This document shows, in pieces, positions 23,784 through 33,199 of a stretch of 64,000 nucleotides of DNA. Where the stretch lies: the NCBI GenBank assembly GCA_017515635.1, contig JAFWFO010000011.1, forward strand, positions 62,001 through 126,000, written 5' to 3'. Source of the DNA: Selenomonadaceae bacterium. Lineage in GTDB: Bacteria > Bacillota > Negativicutes > Selenomonadales > Selenomonadaceae. How positions within the stretch are numbered: the first letter of the stretch is position 1; the number at the start of each line of letters is the position of its first letter. A program made the translations under genes and the position numbers. Under the pieces are notes generated by a model. That model saw only the letters and a program-made list of their open reading frames with translations. It did no database searches and was not told where the DNA came from.

Positions 23784-24907
23784 AAATTTTTAATCTCTCC
23801 ACACGCGAAGGCTACGGGCAATTTGTGAGCTTCGCGGGTATCGGCGTCAATCTTTTGCTGTCGGTCGTCAAGTTGGTACTCGGTTTGATGACGGGCGCGA
23901 TTTCCATTGTCGCCGATGCTTTTAATAATATTTCGGATATGGGAACGTCCGCGATTATGCTGGCGGGTTTTCGCATTGCCGCCAAACCTGCCGACGCCGA
24001 ACATCCTTTCGGGCACGGGCGGGCGGAATATCTTGCGGGCTTGTTCGTTGCGGCGGCGATGATTTTTGTCGGCGGAGAACTTTTATATTCGTCCGCAGAA
24101 AAAATTCTTGAGCCGGAAAATTTGTCCGTCGACAAATTGACGTTAATCGCGTTGATTTTGTCCGTTGCGGCAAAATTTTTTCTGGGATTTTTTTATCGTC
24201 ACGCGGCACGAAAAATTAATTCGGCGGCACTGGACGCGGCGGCTTTGGACAGTTTCACCGACTGCCTTGCAACTTCCGTCGTCGTAATTTCCGTTGCCGT
24301 CTATTTAAATTTCGGCGTGAACATTGACGGCGGCGCGGGTATTTTCGTTTCGGCGTTCATACTTCGCGGAGGTTTTGCATCGCTGAAAGAAATTTTAAAT
24401 CCTCTGCTCGGTGAAAGTCCCGACCCCGAACTTTTGCGCGACATGAAAAAAATCGTCACGGACGCGCCTGAAGTTTTGGGCGTTCATGACGTGATTGTTC
24501 ACAGCTACGGCGCAAAAAGAATTTTTGTTTCAATGCATGTGGAAATGCCCGCGAATCTTGATTTGTTGACGGCGCACGAAATTATTGACCGCCTTGAAAG
24601 AAAACTTCGTTCGCGTTATGGCATTTCGGCGACGTTGCACGTTGACCCCGTTGTTGTCGGTGATGAAACTTTCGATTTGCTCCGTTCCGAGGCGCAAAAA
24701 CTTTTGGCGAACATTGACGGGCGATTGACGTTGCATGATTTCCGCGTCGTGCCGTACAAGGCGGGCAGAAAATTTATTTTCGACGTGGCAGTTCCGCAAG
24801 ATTTTTCGTTGAGCGACAGGGAATTGCGTCGAGAGTTTCAGCGACAGTTGCTCAAGTTCAATCCCGCCGACCGAGCAGTAATTCACTTCGACCACGAATA
24901 TTGTTAA
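23780..24907 (+). CDS. CDF-family cation efflux transporter
   Basis: 375 residues from ATG 23780, which overlaps the cobD stop. Six transmembrane helices; the metal site shows ADAFNNISD in helix 2 and D...SFTD in helix 5, and the family marker HPFGHGRAEYLAG follows. The C-terminal ~180 residues contain the ferredoxin-like dimerisation domain (VLGVHDVIVHSYGAKRIFVSMHVEMP) plus a second similar unit. It exports a divalent cation such as Zn, Mn or Co. Coupling to cobD hints at cobalt, by inference only. Confidence 0.92.
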   Translation: MKIFNLSTREGYGQFVSFAGIGVNLLLSVVKLVLGLMTGAISIVADAFNNISDMGTSAIMLAGFRIAAKPADAEHPFGHGRAEYLAGLFVAAAMIFVGGELLYSSAEKILEPENLSVDKLTLIALILSVAAKFFLGFFYRHAARKINSAALDAAALDSFTDCLATSVVVISVAVYLNFGVNIDGGAGIFVSAFILRGGFASLKEILNPLLGESPDPELLRDMKKIVTDAPEVLGVHDVIVHSYGAKRIFVSMHVEMPANLDLLTAHEIIDRLERKLRSRYGISATLHVDPVVVGDETFDLLRSEAQKLLANIDGRLTLHDFRVVPYKAGRKFIFDVAVPQDFSLSDRELRREFQRQLLKFNPADRAVIHFDHEYC

Positions 24908-24910
24908 ACA

Positions 24911-24943
24911 AAAAAATCCCCAACCAAAGCCGGGGATTTTTGA
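24911..24943. terminator. Bidirectional terminator between CDF gene and flgE
   Basis: AAAATCCCC and GGGGATTTTT pair around AACCAAAGCC; U-runs are available on both strands. Confidence 0.8.
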
Positions 24944-24957
24944 TTGCGATAAAAATT

Positions 24958-26433
24958 TTATCTCTTCATGTTGATGAGCGTTTCGAGCATTTCGTCGCCG
25001 ACCGTCATGATTTTCGAGTTCGATTGGAAACCGCGTTGAGTGACAATCATATCGGCGAATTCGTTCGCCAAATCGACGTTCGACATTTCCAATGCAGACG
25101 GAGTGATTGAAACGCCGAGCGCGTCAACCGTCTTGATGTTCGCGGCACCTGAGTTGTTCGACTCTTGATAAGTGCTCGTGCCGACTTTCGTCAAGCCGCT
25201 GAAGTTGACGAACTGCGCGACGGCGATTTGAGCTTCGTCCTGAATGACGCCGTTGGTGTAAGAGCCTTTGATAACGCCGCTGGTATCAATGCTGATACTC
25301 TGCAAAATTCCGTAAGCGTTGCCGTCGGTCGTGGGATAAGCCGAAGTGTTGCCCGTGTATTGCGTCAAGCCGCCGAAGTTGACGGTAACTTGTTGCGGGG
25401 TTGTCGCGCCTACGCCTTCCGTGGGCGTGAACGTCAAAGTTGTCGTGGCTGTTTCGGTTTTCGGGGCGTCGGTCATATTCATGGAACCGTCGGAATTGAA
25501 ATAGACGTAAGAAAGATCCATTGACAAAGTCGTTGCGCCGTCTTCGATTGTGACGGAAGTCGGAGGCGCGGTAATGTTCTGGGCAGTGTCTTCCAATTTC
25601 CCCGTCGGCGACAGATAGACGCGCCATTGATTGTTCGTGGCGTCTTTGTTTCTGTCCAACAAAATCGTAACGGAGTGTTCGCCGCCTTCCGCGTCATAGA
25701 CATTGGCAACGGTGGTGACGGGGATTGAGTAGCCGACTTGATAATAACCGCTGGTCACACGCCGCGTCGTGCCGTCAGACAAAGTCAAAGTCGCCATTGT
25801 ATTCTTGCTGCCGTCAATGTAAATGCCTTGGTCTGCGGGAACGTCGGTTGCCGCGCCGCCGCGAGGAATGTAAGAAATGCCCGTGATAATCGGATCGCTT
25901 GCGTTGAGGTTGCCGTTGTAGTCGATATTTTTGGTAGCGTTTGCGGGCATGGTTTTGCCTGCACGGACGTTGATGTCTTCAGTCAGCGCGTTGGTGGTGA
26001 TTACGCCGTCAACGCCGTTCCAGCCTTGAACTTTGAAACCACTGCCGGGCAAGACGTAATTGCCTTCCGCGTCAAATTCAAAAGCACCGTCGCGAGTGTA
26101 AACTTGTTGCCCGCCGTTTTTGAGGACGAACAACGCGTTGCCCGAAAGTGCCACGTCGGTATTTTTGCCCGTGGCTTGCGGCGAGCCGTCCGCCGTCAAA
26201 AGATCGATACTTGCCACTGCCGCACCGAGACCGATTTGGCGCGGGCTGATACCGCCGCGATTATCTGACGGAGCAGACGCGCCGACTTGCGTTTGGCTGA
26301 GCACGTCCGCAAAAGTTGCACGGCTGGATTTGAAGCCGACAGTATTGATGTTTGCAATGTTGTTGCCGATAACGTCCATTCGGGTTTGGTGAATTTTTAT
26401 TCCCGAAACACCGGCGTACAGGGAACGCATCAT
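24958..26433 (-). CDS. flgE: Flagellar hook protein FlgE
   Basis: 491 residues. The N-terminus has the rod/hook signature SLYAGVSGIKIHQTRMDVIGNNIANINTVGFK and the C-terminus the matching coiled-coil (ALEMSNVDLANEFADMIVTQRGFQSNSKIM). The middle is a hook D1/D2 region rich in T, G and N. It forms the bent hook joining rod and filament and is exported by the flagellar type III system. The rest of the flagellar cluster is not adjacent; only a YvyF-like gene occurs at 55.7 kb. A sigma-28-like promoter lies upstream. Confidence 0.94.
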   Translation of the reverse strand: MMRSLYAGVSGIKIHQTRMDVIGNNIANINTVGFKSSRATFADVLSQTQVGASAPSDNRGGISPRQIGLGAAVASIDLLTADGSPQATGKNTDVALSGNALFVLKNGGQQVYTRDGAFEFDAEGNYVLPGSGFKVQGWNGVDGVITTNALTEDINVRAGKTMPANATKNIDYNGNLNASDPIITGISYIPRGGAATDVPADQGIYIDGSKNTMATLTLSDGTTRRVTSGYYQVGYSIPVTTVANVYDAEGGEHSVTILLDRNKDATNNQWRVYLSPTGKLEDTAQNITAPPTSVTIEDGATTLSMDLSYVYFNSDGSMNMTDAPKTETATTTLTFTPTEGVGATTPQQVTVNFGGLTQYTGNTSAYPTTDGNAYGILQSISIDTSGVIKGSYTNGVIQDEAQIAVAQFVNFSGLTKVGTSTYQESNNSGAANIKTVDALGVSITPSALEMSNVDLANEFADMIVTQRGFQSNSKIMTVGDEMLETLINMKR

Positions 26434-26562
26434 GATAAATCACTTCTCCTTTATTGATTCGGCGCGCCGAGTGTGACTGCCGCGGGTCGGATTTATTTGA
26501 CGTTCCTTGTCTGCAGAGTTTCCTTAAAGTTTGACCCGATTGATTAAAAATTTTCGTTTACT

Positions 26563-26589
26563 ATATCGGCGATTGTCGGCGGCGACTTA
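26563..26589 (-). promoter_or_regulatory. Possible sigma-28 (FliA) promoter for flgE
   Basis: Minus strand: TAAGTCGC, 11 bases, GCCGATAT, compared with the flagellar consensus TAAAGTTT, 11 bases, GCCGATAA. The -10 part matches 7 of 8 bases, the -35 part only partly. It lies 130 bases upstream of flgE. Confidence 0.45.
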
Positions 26590-26604
26590 AATAAAGTTTC
26601 GACT

Positions 26605-29046
26605 TCAATCGTTTTTGAGCGTGACGGTTGCAAGCGCGGCAACTTTGTCGTCGTCTTTGGTTTTCATCAAAATGACACCTTGAGTGTTGCGCCCGATTGA
26701 GCGGATGTCGTTTACGCTTGTCCGAATAACGATGCCTTCGGTCGTTATCAGCATGAGTTCTTGATCGGGTTTGACAACTTTAATGCCGACAACTTCGCCG
26801 GTTTTTTCGGTGACTTTCATGTTGATAAGACCTTTGCCGCCGCGAGATTGCGGGCGATATTCTTCGGTGGGCGTGCGTTTGCCGATACCTTCTTCGCTGA
26901 CAGTCAAAACTTCCGCGCCTTTACTCAACTTGTCCATGCCGATAACGCGGTCGCCTTTATTCAAATGAATTCCGCGAACTCCTCGGGCATTGCGTCCCAT
27001 TGAGCGAACTTCTTCCTCGGCGAAAGAAATTGTCTTGCCGCGTGCGGTGCCGAGAATAACGTAACGTTCGCCCTCCGTGAATTTAACGCCGATAAGTTCG
27101 TCGTCCTTTTCGAGTTTCAAAGCAACCAATCCGCGTTTCGCCATTGAGCTGAATTCCGACAGCTGGGTTTTTTTGACGAAGCCTTTTTTAGTCGCCATGA
27201 AAAGATAGCGCGTCGGGTCGAATTCGCGAACTTTAATCAGCGCGGTAATTTTTTCATTCGGCTCAAGTTGCAACAAATTGCTGATGTGAATGCCTTTGGC
27301 GGCGCGTCCCGATTCGGCAATTTGATACGCCTTGAGATGGAAAACTTTGCCGCGATTCGTGAAAAACAAAATCGTATGGTGCGTCGTGGTAATCAAAATT
27401 TGTTCGACGAAATCTTCTTCCTTCGTGCCCATGCCGGTAACGCCGACACCGCCGCGTTTCTGCTTGCGATAGGTTGACAGGTCGATTCGCTTGACGTAAC
27501 CGCCGTGCGTGAGCGTGACAACAATGTCGTCGTCGTCGATTAAATCTTCAGCTTCAAAGGCCGTCAATTCTTCACGAACAATTTCCGTGCGGCGTTCGTC
27601 GTTGAATTTTTCTTTGACGGCAGTAAGTTCGTCTTTGATAATCTGCAGAATCAAACTTTCGTCGCCGAGAATTTCTTCAAATTTTTTGATGGCGGCAAGT
27701 ACGTCGCGATATTCCGTGTCAAGTTTTTCGCGTTCAAGTCCCGTCAATTTCTGCAAACGCAAATCCAAAATCGCCTGAGCCTGCGCGTCGCTGAACTCAA
27801 ACATTTTTATCAGCATTGATTTAGCGTCTTGAGCCGAGGAGCTTTGGCGGATGATTTTAATAACCACGTCGAGATTTTTGACGGCGGTCGTCAAACCTTC
27901 CAAAATGTGTGCGCGAGCCTTCGCCTTCGCCAAATCAAATTTAGTGCGGCGCGTGACGACTTCTTCTTGATGGCGAATGTAGTACGTCAAAATTTCTTTC
28001 AGGTTCAAAATGCGCGGGCTGCCGTCGACGAGTGCAATCATATTCACGCCGAAAGTGTCTTGCAGTTGCGTATGTTTGAAAAGCAGATTCAAAACAATTT
28101 GCGGCGTCACGTCGCGGCGCAAGTCAATGGCAATTCTCATGCCTTCGCGGTCGGATTCGTCGCGCAGGTCGGTCACGCCTTCGATTGTCTTTTCGCGAAC
28201 GAGGTCGGCAATTTTTTCGATAAGACGCGCCTTGTTGACTTGATAGGGCAATTCCGTAACGATGATTCGACTTTTGCCGTTCGGAAGGTTTTCAATTTCC
28301 GTGCGTGCCCGCATTTTGATTGAGCCGCGTCCCGTGCGGTAGGCGTCGCGAATTCCTTCCGTGCCGATAATCAAGCCGGCTGTCGGGAAGTCGGGGCCGT
28401 GAACAATTTCGATAAGTTCATCTGTCGAGGCGTTCGGCTCGTCAATCAGATACAACGTCGCGTCGATGACTTCGCCGATGTTGTGCGGCGGAATATTCGT
28501 CGCCATTGCAACCGCGATACCGCTTGTGCCGTTTACCAAAAGCTGAGGGAACTTCGCGGGCAAAACTGACGGCTCTTTAAGTGATTCGTCGTAGTTGGGC
28601 ACGAAGTCGACGGTATCTTTATCGATGTCCTGCAACATAAGCTCGGAAATTTTCGACATGCGAACTTCCGTATAACGCATTGCCGCCGCAGGGTCGCCGT
28701 CAACGGAACCAAAGTTGCCGTGTCCGTCCGCAAGCTGATAGCGCAACGAAAAATCCTGCGCCATGCGGACAATCGCGTCGTAAACGGAAGTGTCGCCGTG
28801 CGGGTGATACTTACCCAAAACTTCACCGACGATGCGCGCAGATTTTTTGTACGGCTTGGAACTTGTCATGCCGGCTTCCTGCATTGCGTAAAGAATTCTG
28901 CGGTGCACGGGCTTTAATCCGTCGCGAACGTCAGGCAGAGCGCGGGCAACGATAACCGACATTGCGTAATCTATGTAAGAATATTTCATCTCGTGTTCGA
29001 GATTGACGGGCACGATTTTACCGGTGCCAAAATTAAGTTCTTCCAC
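26605..29046 (-). CDS. gyrA: DNA gyrase subunit A
   Basis: 813 residues from GTG 29046; GGAGG is seven bases upstream of this codon but only one base from the ATG at 29052. The breakage-reunion domain has [24 protein letters not shown] and the catalytic tyrosine in AAMRYTEVR; the six-bladed C-terminal domain carries a GyrA-box (QSRGGKG). In the quinolone-resistance region the sequence is HGDTSVYD, with Thr at the Ser83-equivalent and Asp at 87. It has its own promoter; gyrB is not in the window. Confidence 0.97.
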   Translation of the reverse strand: MEELNFGTGKIVPVNLEHEMKYSYIDYAMSVIVARALPDVRDGLKPVHRRILYAMQEAGMTSSKPYKKSARIVGEVLGKYHPHGDTSVYDAIVRMAQDFSLRYQLADGHGNFGSVDGDPAAAMRYTEVRMSKISELMLQDIDKDTVDFVPNYDESLKEPSVLPAKFPQLLVNGTSGIAVAMATNIPPHNIGEVIDATLYLIDEPNASTDELIEIVHGPDFPTAGLIIGTEGIRDAYRTGRGSIKMRARTEIENLPNGKSRIIVTELPYQVNKARLIEKIADLVREKTIEGVTDLRDESDREGMRIAIDLRRDVTPQIVLNLLFKHTQLQDTFGVNMIALVDGSPRILNLKEILTYYIRHQEEVVTRRTKFDLAKAKARAHILEGLTTAVKNLDVVIKIIRQSSSAQDAKSMLIKMFEFSDAQAQAILDLRLQKLTGLEREKLDTEYRDVLAAIKKFEEILGDESLILQIIKDELTAVKEKFNDERRTEIVREELTAFEAEDLIDDDDIVVTLTHGGYVKRIDLSTYRKQKRGGVGVTGMGTKEEDFVEQILITTTHHTILFFTNRGKVFHLKAYQIAESGRAAKGIHISNLLQLEPNEKITALIKVREFDPTRYLFMATKKGFVKKTQLSEFSSMAKRGLVALKLEKDDELIGVKFTEGERYVILGTARGKTISFAEEEVRSMGRNARGVRGIHLNKGDRVIGMDKLSKGAEVLTVSEEGIGKRTPTEEYRPQSRGGKGLINMKVTEKTGEVVGIKVVKPDQELMLITTEGIVIRTSVNDIRSIGRNTQGVILMKTKDDDKVAALATVTLKND

Positions 29047-29079
29047 TGTCATACCTCCGAAAAATTTTTTGCGTGAAAA

Positions 29080-29109
29080 AGTATATCACCCGTGCGATTA
29101 AAAGTCCAA
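29080..29109 (-). promoter_or_regulatory. Promoter of gyrA
   Basis: Minus strand TTGGAC (29104-29109), 18 bases, TATACT (29080-29085), 34 bases from the start. Confidence 0.65.
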
Positions 29110-29119
29110 CGCGCCGCCG

Positions 29120-29581
29120 TCACAGAAACAGGAAGATTAACGCGCCGAAAAATAACGCCAAACTGAACGCGTGCAATGCATTTTGGACGGCTTGATTGTG
29201 CTTGCCGAAAAGTCCGCCGATTAACGGGCGCAACAAAAAAATCAGCAACGCGGTCGACAGAAAAAACAACGGCTTGTCTTCGGTGAAGAGGCTGTAACCA
29301 ACCATGACGACGGAAAGCACAATGCCGCTTGCTTCGGCGTGAGAAATTTTTTGCTTGTCTTCAGATTCGGCGGGTTTTTCTTCGTCGACGGTTTCAACGG
29401 GCGGGTGTTTGCTGTGGAAAGTTTTTCTGCGCGGTTCTTCGTGAACTGTCTCCGCGTCGTAAACGGGCGTGTCGTCTTGAGCAGTCGTTTCATCGCGAAC
29501 GGGCGGCGAATCTGCATAAAGTTCATCTTCAGTCAAATCGGCAATGAATTTTTTGTGCGGCGTATTTTTGTCGGAACTCAT
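29120..29581 (-). CDS. Small membrane protein with acidic cytoplasmic N-terminus
   Basis: 153 residues from ATG 29581 (AGGAGG seven bases upstream). Residues 1-85 are acidic, low-complexity and probably disordered (runs of D, E, P); then three hydrophobic segments: SGIVLSVVMVGYSLF, PLFFLSTALLIFLLRPLIGGLF and a C-terminal ALHAFSLALFFGALIFLFL. No recognised domain. It is upstream of gyrA on the same strand and divergent from ispE. Function unknown. Confidence 0.75.
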   Translation of the reverse strand: MSSDKNTPHKKFIADLTEDELYADSPPVRDETTAQDDTPVYDAETVHEEPRRKTFHSKHPPVETVDEEKPAESEDKQKISHAEASGIVLSVVMVGYSLFTEDKPLFFLSTALLIFLLRPLIGGLFGKHNQAVQNALHAFSLALFFGALIFLFL

Positions 29582-29641
29582 CCCAAAACCTCCTTGCGCG
29601 AAGAATTTTACACGAAAACATTTCGCTTGAAAAGGCGCGTC

Positions 29642-29670
29642 TTGCCAAAGAAAATAAAGCGTGATACAAT
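29642..29670 (+). promoter_or_regulatory. Promoter of the ispE operon
   Basis: TTGCCA (29642-29647), 17 bases, TACAAT (29665-29670), 32 bases before ispE. Confidence 0.65.
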
Positions 29671-29701
29671 TTTGCCGAAAATTTAAAGGCGTGGTGAAGC
29701 A

Positions 29702-30565
29702 ATGCTTAAAGAACTTGCACGAGCAAAAATCAACTTGACGCTGGACATTTCGGGCGTGCGAGCGGACGGCTATCACGAAGTCTCGATGATTATGCAGTCG
29801 ATTGAACTTGCCGACGAATTGATCCTTAAAAAAATTCCGCACGGGATTTCTTTGTCAATGGACGCAAGCCGAATTGACGGCGGCGAAAAAATTCCTGCGG
29901 ACGAACGAAATTTGGCGTGGCGAGCGGCGGCGGCTTTTTGCGAATTCTGCGGGAAAAATTTCGGCGTGGCTATTGAACTGCTGAAAAAAATTCCGATGGC
30001 GGCGGGACTTGCCGGCGGCTCCACGGACGCGGCGGCTGTCATTCGCGGCATGAATCGCCTTTACGAAACAAATTTTTCCGAATCGCAACTTTGCGAGATC
30101 GGTGCACGCGTCGGCTCTGACGTTCCTTTTTGTATTGTCGGCGGCACGTGTCTTGCCGAAGGTCGCGGAGAAATTTTGACGCGCTTGGCTCCCATGAAAA
30201 ATTTCAGCGTCGTTTTGGCAAAACCTCAGGGTGAAATTTCAACGGCGTGGTCGTACAAAACTTACGACGCCGAACCTGCCGAAAGTCACCCGCCGAATGA
30301 AATGATTATCGAACTTCTCAAACACGGCGAATATTCTGCGGCGTTCAAATGTTTTGCCAACGTTTTGGAAAGCGTTGCGCTCAAGAAAATTCCCGTCATT
30401 GCCGAATACAAAAATAAAATGCTGGCCGCCGGTGCTCGCGTCGCGTTGATGAGCGGCTCGGGTGCGACGGTTTTTGCTTTGGCGGACGAAGCCAACGTCG
30501 ATAAAATTTCGGCAAGTATCGACGACTCCGCCGCGCAAATTTTTATCACGAAACTTTTTGGGTAA
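29702..30565 (+). CDS. ispE: 4-diphosphocytidyl-2-C-methyl-D-erythritol kinase
   Basis: 287 residues, GHMP kinase fold: ARAKINLTLDISGVRADGYHE at the N-terminus, the ATP-binding glycine loop PMAAGLAGGSTDAAA, and LMSGSGATVFAL near the C-terminus. It phosphorylates CDP-ME in the MEP route to isoprenoids. First gene of a run with gntR, hicAB, glmU, a DUF1919 gene and prs; ispE-...-glmU-prs order is common in Firmicutes. Confidence 0.96.
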   Translation: MLKELARAKINLTLDISGVRADGYHEVSMIMQSIELADELILKKIPHGISLSMDASRIDGGEKIPADERNLAWRAAAAFCEFCGKNFGVAIELLKKIPMAAGLAGGSTDAAAVIRGMNRLYETNFSESQLCEIGARVGSDVPFCIVGGTCLAEGRGEILTRLAPMKNFSVVLAKPQGEISTAWSYKTYDAEPAESHPPNEMIIELLKHGEYSAAFKCFANVLESVALKKIPVIAEYKNKMLAAGARVALMSGSGATVFALADEANVDKISASIDDSAAQIFITKLFG

Positions 30566-30578
30566 GGATGAATTTACA

Positions 30579-31256
30579 ATGGGCAGACTCGAACCCATAA
30601 AAATCGACAATTATCAGCCGTTGCGCGAAACTGTTTGTGAAGCTCTGCGCGCCGCGATTCGTAACGGAATTTTGGAACCCGGCGAACGTTTAATGGAAGT
30701 TCAGCTGGCGGAAGAACTCGGCATAAGCCGCACGCCCGTTCGCGAAGCAATTCGCAAGCTCGAACAGGAAGGCTACGTTATCATGATGCCGCGACGCGGG
30801 ACTTACGTTTCAAGCGTGTCGGTCAACGACATCAAAGAAATTTTTGAAATTCGCTCGGCACTCGAATCACTCTCGACGGGTTTGGCAGCTATGCGCATTG
30901 AGCCGGACGAACTGGAAAAATTACGCGCCCTGCTCACCGAAATTGAAGGTCACATTAAGCGCAGGGACATCGACAAAATCGTTGAGACGGATATTGAATT
31001 TCACGGACTGTTGTATCAAGTCAGCCGCAATGAACGGCTCGTTACGATAATCAGCAACTTGAAAGAACAACTCGCCCGTTTCCGCACTCTGTCAATGTCT
31101 TATCCCGGTCGCCTGCAAGAAACGCTTGAGGAACATCGCGCAATGGTCGAAGCCATCGCCGCAGGAAACGTTGATGCGGCACGCGACGCCGCCGAACGTC
31201 ACATGGAACAGGCGGAGGAGACTTTGCTCAAAGCCATGAGACGCAAGGGACAATGA
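30579..31256 (+). CDS. GntR-family regulator, FadR/FCD subfamily
   Basis: 225 residues from ATG 30579 (AAGGA upstream). N-terminal winged helix with ILEPGERLMEVQLAEELGISRTPVREAIRKLEQEGYV, then a helical FCD domain (EIFEIRSALESLSTGLAA, EFHGLLYQVSRNERL and an EEHRAMVEAIAAGN motif with the metal-binding histidines). It probably senses an organic acid or similar ligand. The gene is 13 bases after ispE and its stop overlaps the hicA start, so it is in the operon. Confidence 0.93.
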   Translation: MGRLEPIKIDNYQPLRETVCEALRAAIRNGILEPGERLMEVQLAEELGISRTPVREAIRKLEQEGYVIMMPRRGTYVSSVSVNDIKEIFEIRSALESLSTGLAAMRIEPDELEKLRALLTEIEGHIKRRDIDKIVETDIEFHGLLYQVSRNERLVTIISNLKEQLARFRTLSMSYPGRLQETLEEHRAMVEAIAAGNVDAARDAAERHMEQAEETLLKAMRRKGQ

Positions 31257-31438
31257 AATATTCCGAACTGTTAAAAATTCTCCTTAAACACGGTTGTAAA
31301 CTTCATCATCACGGCAACCGACATGACATTTGGATAAATCGCGACGGAAAACAATTTCCCGGTCCGCGTCACGGCGCAAAAGAAATTTCAACTCCGACGC
31401 TCAACAGCATCCTTAAACAAGCGGGCATAAAACAGTAA
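31253..31438 (+). CDS. hicA: HicA-type toxin (mRNA interferase)
   Basis: 61 residues with the double-stranded RNA-binding fold of HicA: KYSELLKILLKHGCKLHHHGNRHDIWINRDG, containing the catalytic histidine region, then PRHGAKEISTPTLNSILKQAG, the typical C-terminus. The usual GSHH motif reads HHHGNRHD here. It overlaps the gntR stop by 4 bases and is followed by hicB, the standard toxin-antitoxin order. It is embedded in a housekeeping operon, which is unusual. Confidence 0.88.
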   Translation: MKYSELLKILLKHGCKLHHHGNRHDIWINRDGKQFPGPRHGAKEISTPTLNSILKQAGIKQ

Positions 31439-31452
31439 GGAAGTGAAGCACG

Positions 31453-31803
31453 ATGAGATATGTCTATCCCGCAGTTTTCACGTGGCACGAGTCGGAAAAA
31501 ATTTATACCGTAAATTTCCCCGACGCAGATAATTGGTTTACCGACGGAGCCACTTTGGGCGAGGCAATTATTTACGCGACTGACGTTTTAAATTTAATGT
31601 TGCTGAGCGCGGAAGAACGCGGCGATTCCATTCCCGAAGCAAGCAAACTCGAAAACATTGCGCTTGCCGATAAAAAAAGTTTTGCTCAATACATCTGCGC
31701 GGACACGGAACTTTATAAGGAAATGTTACAGCTGAAAAAAATTTTGGACATGAAGAAACGCAACAAAGCCAAAAGATTACAGACCGGCTTAAAGATCGCT
31801 TAG
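31453..31803 (+). CDS. hicB: HicB-type antitoxin
   Basis: 116 residues. The N-terminal partial RNase-H-like fold has YPAVFTWHESEKIYTVNFPDADNWFTDGATLGEAI, the HicB core that binds HicA. The C-terminus (about 35 residues) is basic, ending KKRNKAKRLQTGLK, and could contribute to DNA binding, though no clear ribbon-helix-helix or HTH is seen. GGAAGTGA precedes ATG 31453. It ends 10 bases before glmU. Confidence 0.88.
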   Translation: MRYVYPAVFTWHESEKIYTVNFPDADNWFTDGATLGEAIIYATDVLNLMLLSAEERGDSIPEASKLENIALADKKSFAQYICADTELYKEMLQLKKILDMKKRNKAKRLQTGLKIA

Positions 31804-31813
31804 GAGGCTCCTT

Positions 31814-33169
31814 ATGTTTGAAACTCTGATACTGGCGGCGGGCAAAGGTACACGCATGAAAAGCAAATTGCCCAAAGTCTTGCACAAAATCGGCGGCAAG
31901 CCCATGCTCCGTCACGTGATTGACGCGGCAAAACGTACCGGCTCAACGCGTGAAGTCGTCGTTATCGGCGCGGGCGCGGATTTAATCAAACAGGAAATTT
32001 CCGACGTGGAATTCGTCATGCAAAATCAACAGCTCGGCACGGGGCACGCCGTACTTTGCGCCAAAGAAAATTTCGCAAACTCGACGGGCACACTTTTGAT
32101 TTTGTGCGGAGACACGCCGCTTTTGACCGGCGAATCACTGAAAAAATTCGTCGCCGCTCATGAAAAATCAAACTGCGCGGTGACGGTTTTGACTGCCGAA
32201 ATGCCCGACGCCACAGGTTACGGGCGAGTGATTCACGAGGACGACGGCACCTTTAAAAAAATCGTCGAAGATAAAGACGCCAACGCCATCGAAAAACAAA
32301 TTCGCGAAGTCAATGCGGGCGTTTACTGCGCGGACGTGCGGAAACTTTTCGGCGCGCTTGAAAAAGTCGGCAATGATAACGCTCAAGGCGAATATTATTT
32401 GCCCGACGTGTTGACGATTCTTAAATCCGAAGGCGAAAAAATAGCCATCTACACCGCCGATTTTTGCGACGAAACTTTGGGCATAAACACGCGCATTCAA
32501 CTTGCCGCCGCCGATCAAATTATCCGCCGCCATAAACTTCAAGAACTCATGAATTCCGGCGTGACAATCGTCGACCCCGGCACAACTTTTGTCGACTGCG
32601 ACGTTGAAATCGGACAGGACACAATTATTAAGCCGAACACTTACCTTGAAGGCAACACGACAATCGGCGAAGACTGCGAAATCGGCCCCAACATTCGCTT
32701 CACAAACATGAAAGTCGGCAACAACGTCAAAGCCCAATTCGGCTACTGTCACGACGCGGAAATTTCCGACAACGTCACGATTGGTCCGTATGTGCACATT
32801 CGCCCAGGTTCCAAAATCGGGCAGAACGTCAAAATCGGAAACTTCGTCGAGGTTAAAAATTCCACAATCGGCGAAGATACAAAGTTGCCGCACCTGCAAT
32901 ATATCGGCGATACGGACATGGGCAAAAGTGTCAATGTCGGTTGCGGAACTGTCACTTGCAATTACGACGGCAAAAAGAAATATCGCACGAAGGTCGGCGA
33001 CAACGTCTTTATCGGCTGCAACACGAATTTAGTTGCGCCCGTTAATGTCGGCGACGGAGCATATATCGGCGCGGGTTCCACGATAACCAAAGACGTGCCG
33101 AAAAATAGTCTGGCAATCGCTCGCGCCCGCCAAACGAATATCGCGGACTGGAACGACAAACGGAAATAA
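31814..33169 (+). CDS. glmU: Bifunctional GlmU (UDP-GlcNAc pyrophosphorylase/GlcN-1-P acetyltransferase)
   Basis: 451 residues. The N-terminal Rossmann part has LAAGKGTRMKSKLPKVLHKIGGKPML and QLGTGHAV, the C-terminal part is a left-handed beta-helix of hexapeptide repeats (IGEDCEIGPNIRF, KIGNFVEVKNSTIG) with the acetyl-CoA end VNVGCGTVTCNYDG. It makes UDP-GlcNAc for peptidoglycan and LPS. TAGGAGG precedes ATG 31814. In many Firmicutes prs follows directly; here a DUF1919 gene intervenes. Confidence 0.97.
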   Translation: MFETLILAAGKGTRMKSKLPKVLHKIGGKPMLRHVIDAAKRTGSTREVVVIGAGADLIKQEISDVEFVMQNQQLGTGHAVLCAKENFANSTGTLLILCGDTPLLTGESLKKFVAAHEKSNCAVTVLTAEMPDATGYGRVIHEDDGTFKKIVEDKDANAIEKQIREVNAGVYCADVRKLFGALEKVGNDNAQGEYYLPDVLTILKSEGEKIAIYTADFCDETLGINTRIQLAAADQIIRRHKLQELMNSGVTIVDPGTTFVDCDVEIGQDTIIKPNTYLEGNTTIGEDCEIGPNIRFTNMKVGNNVKAQFGYCHDAEISDNVTIGPYVHIRPGSKIGQNVKIGNFVEVKNSTIGEDTKLPHLQYIGDTDMGKSVNVGCGTVTCNYDGKKKYRTKVGDNVFIGCNTNLVAPVNVGDGAYIGAGSTITKDVPKNSLAIARARQTNIADWNDKRK

Positions 33170-33199
33170 GTTGCTAACCTAAAAATCGGAGGGAACTTT

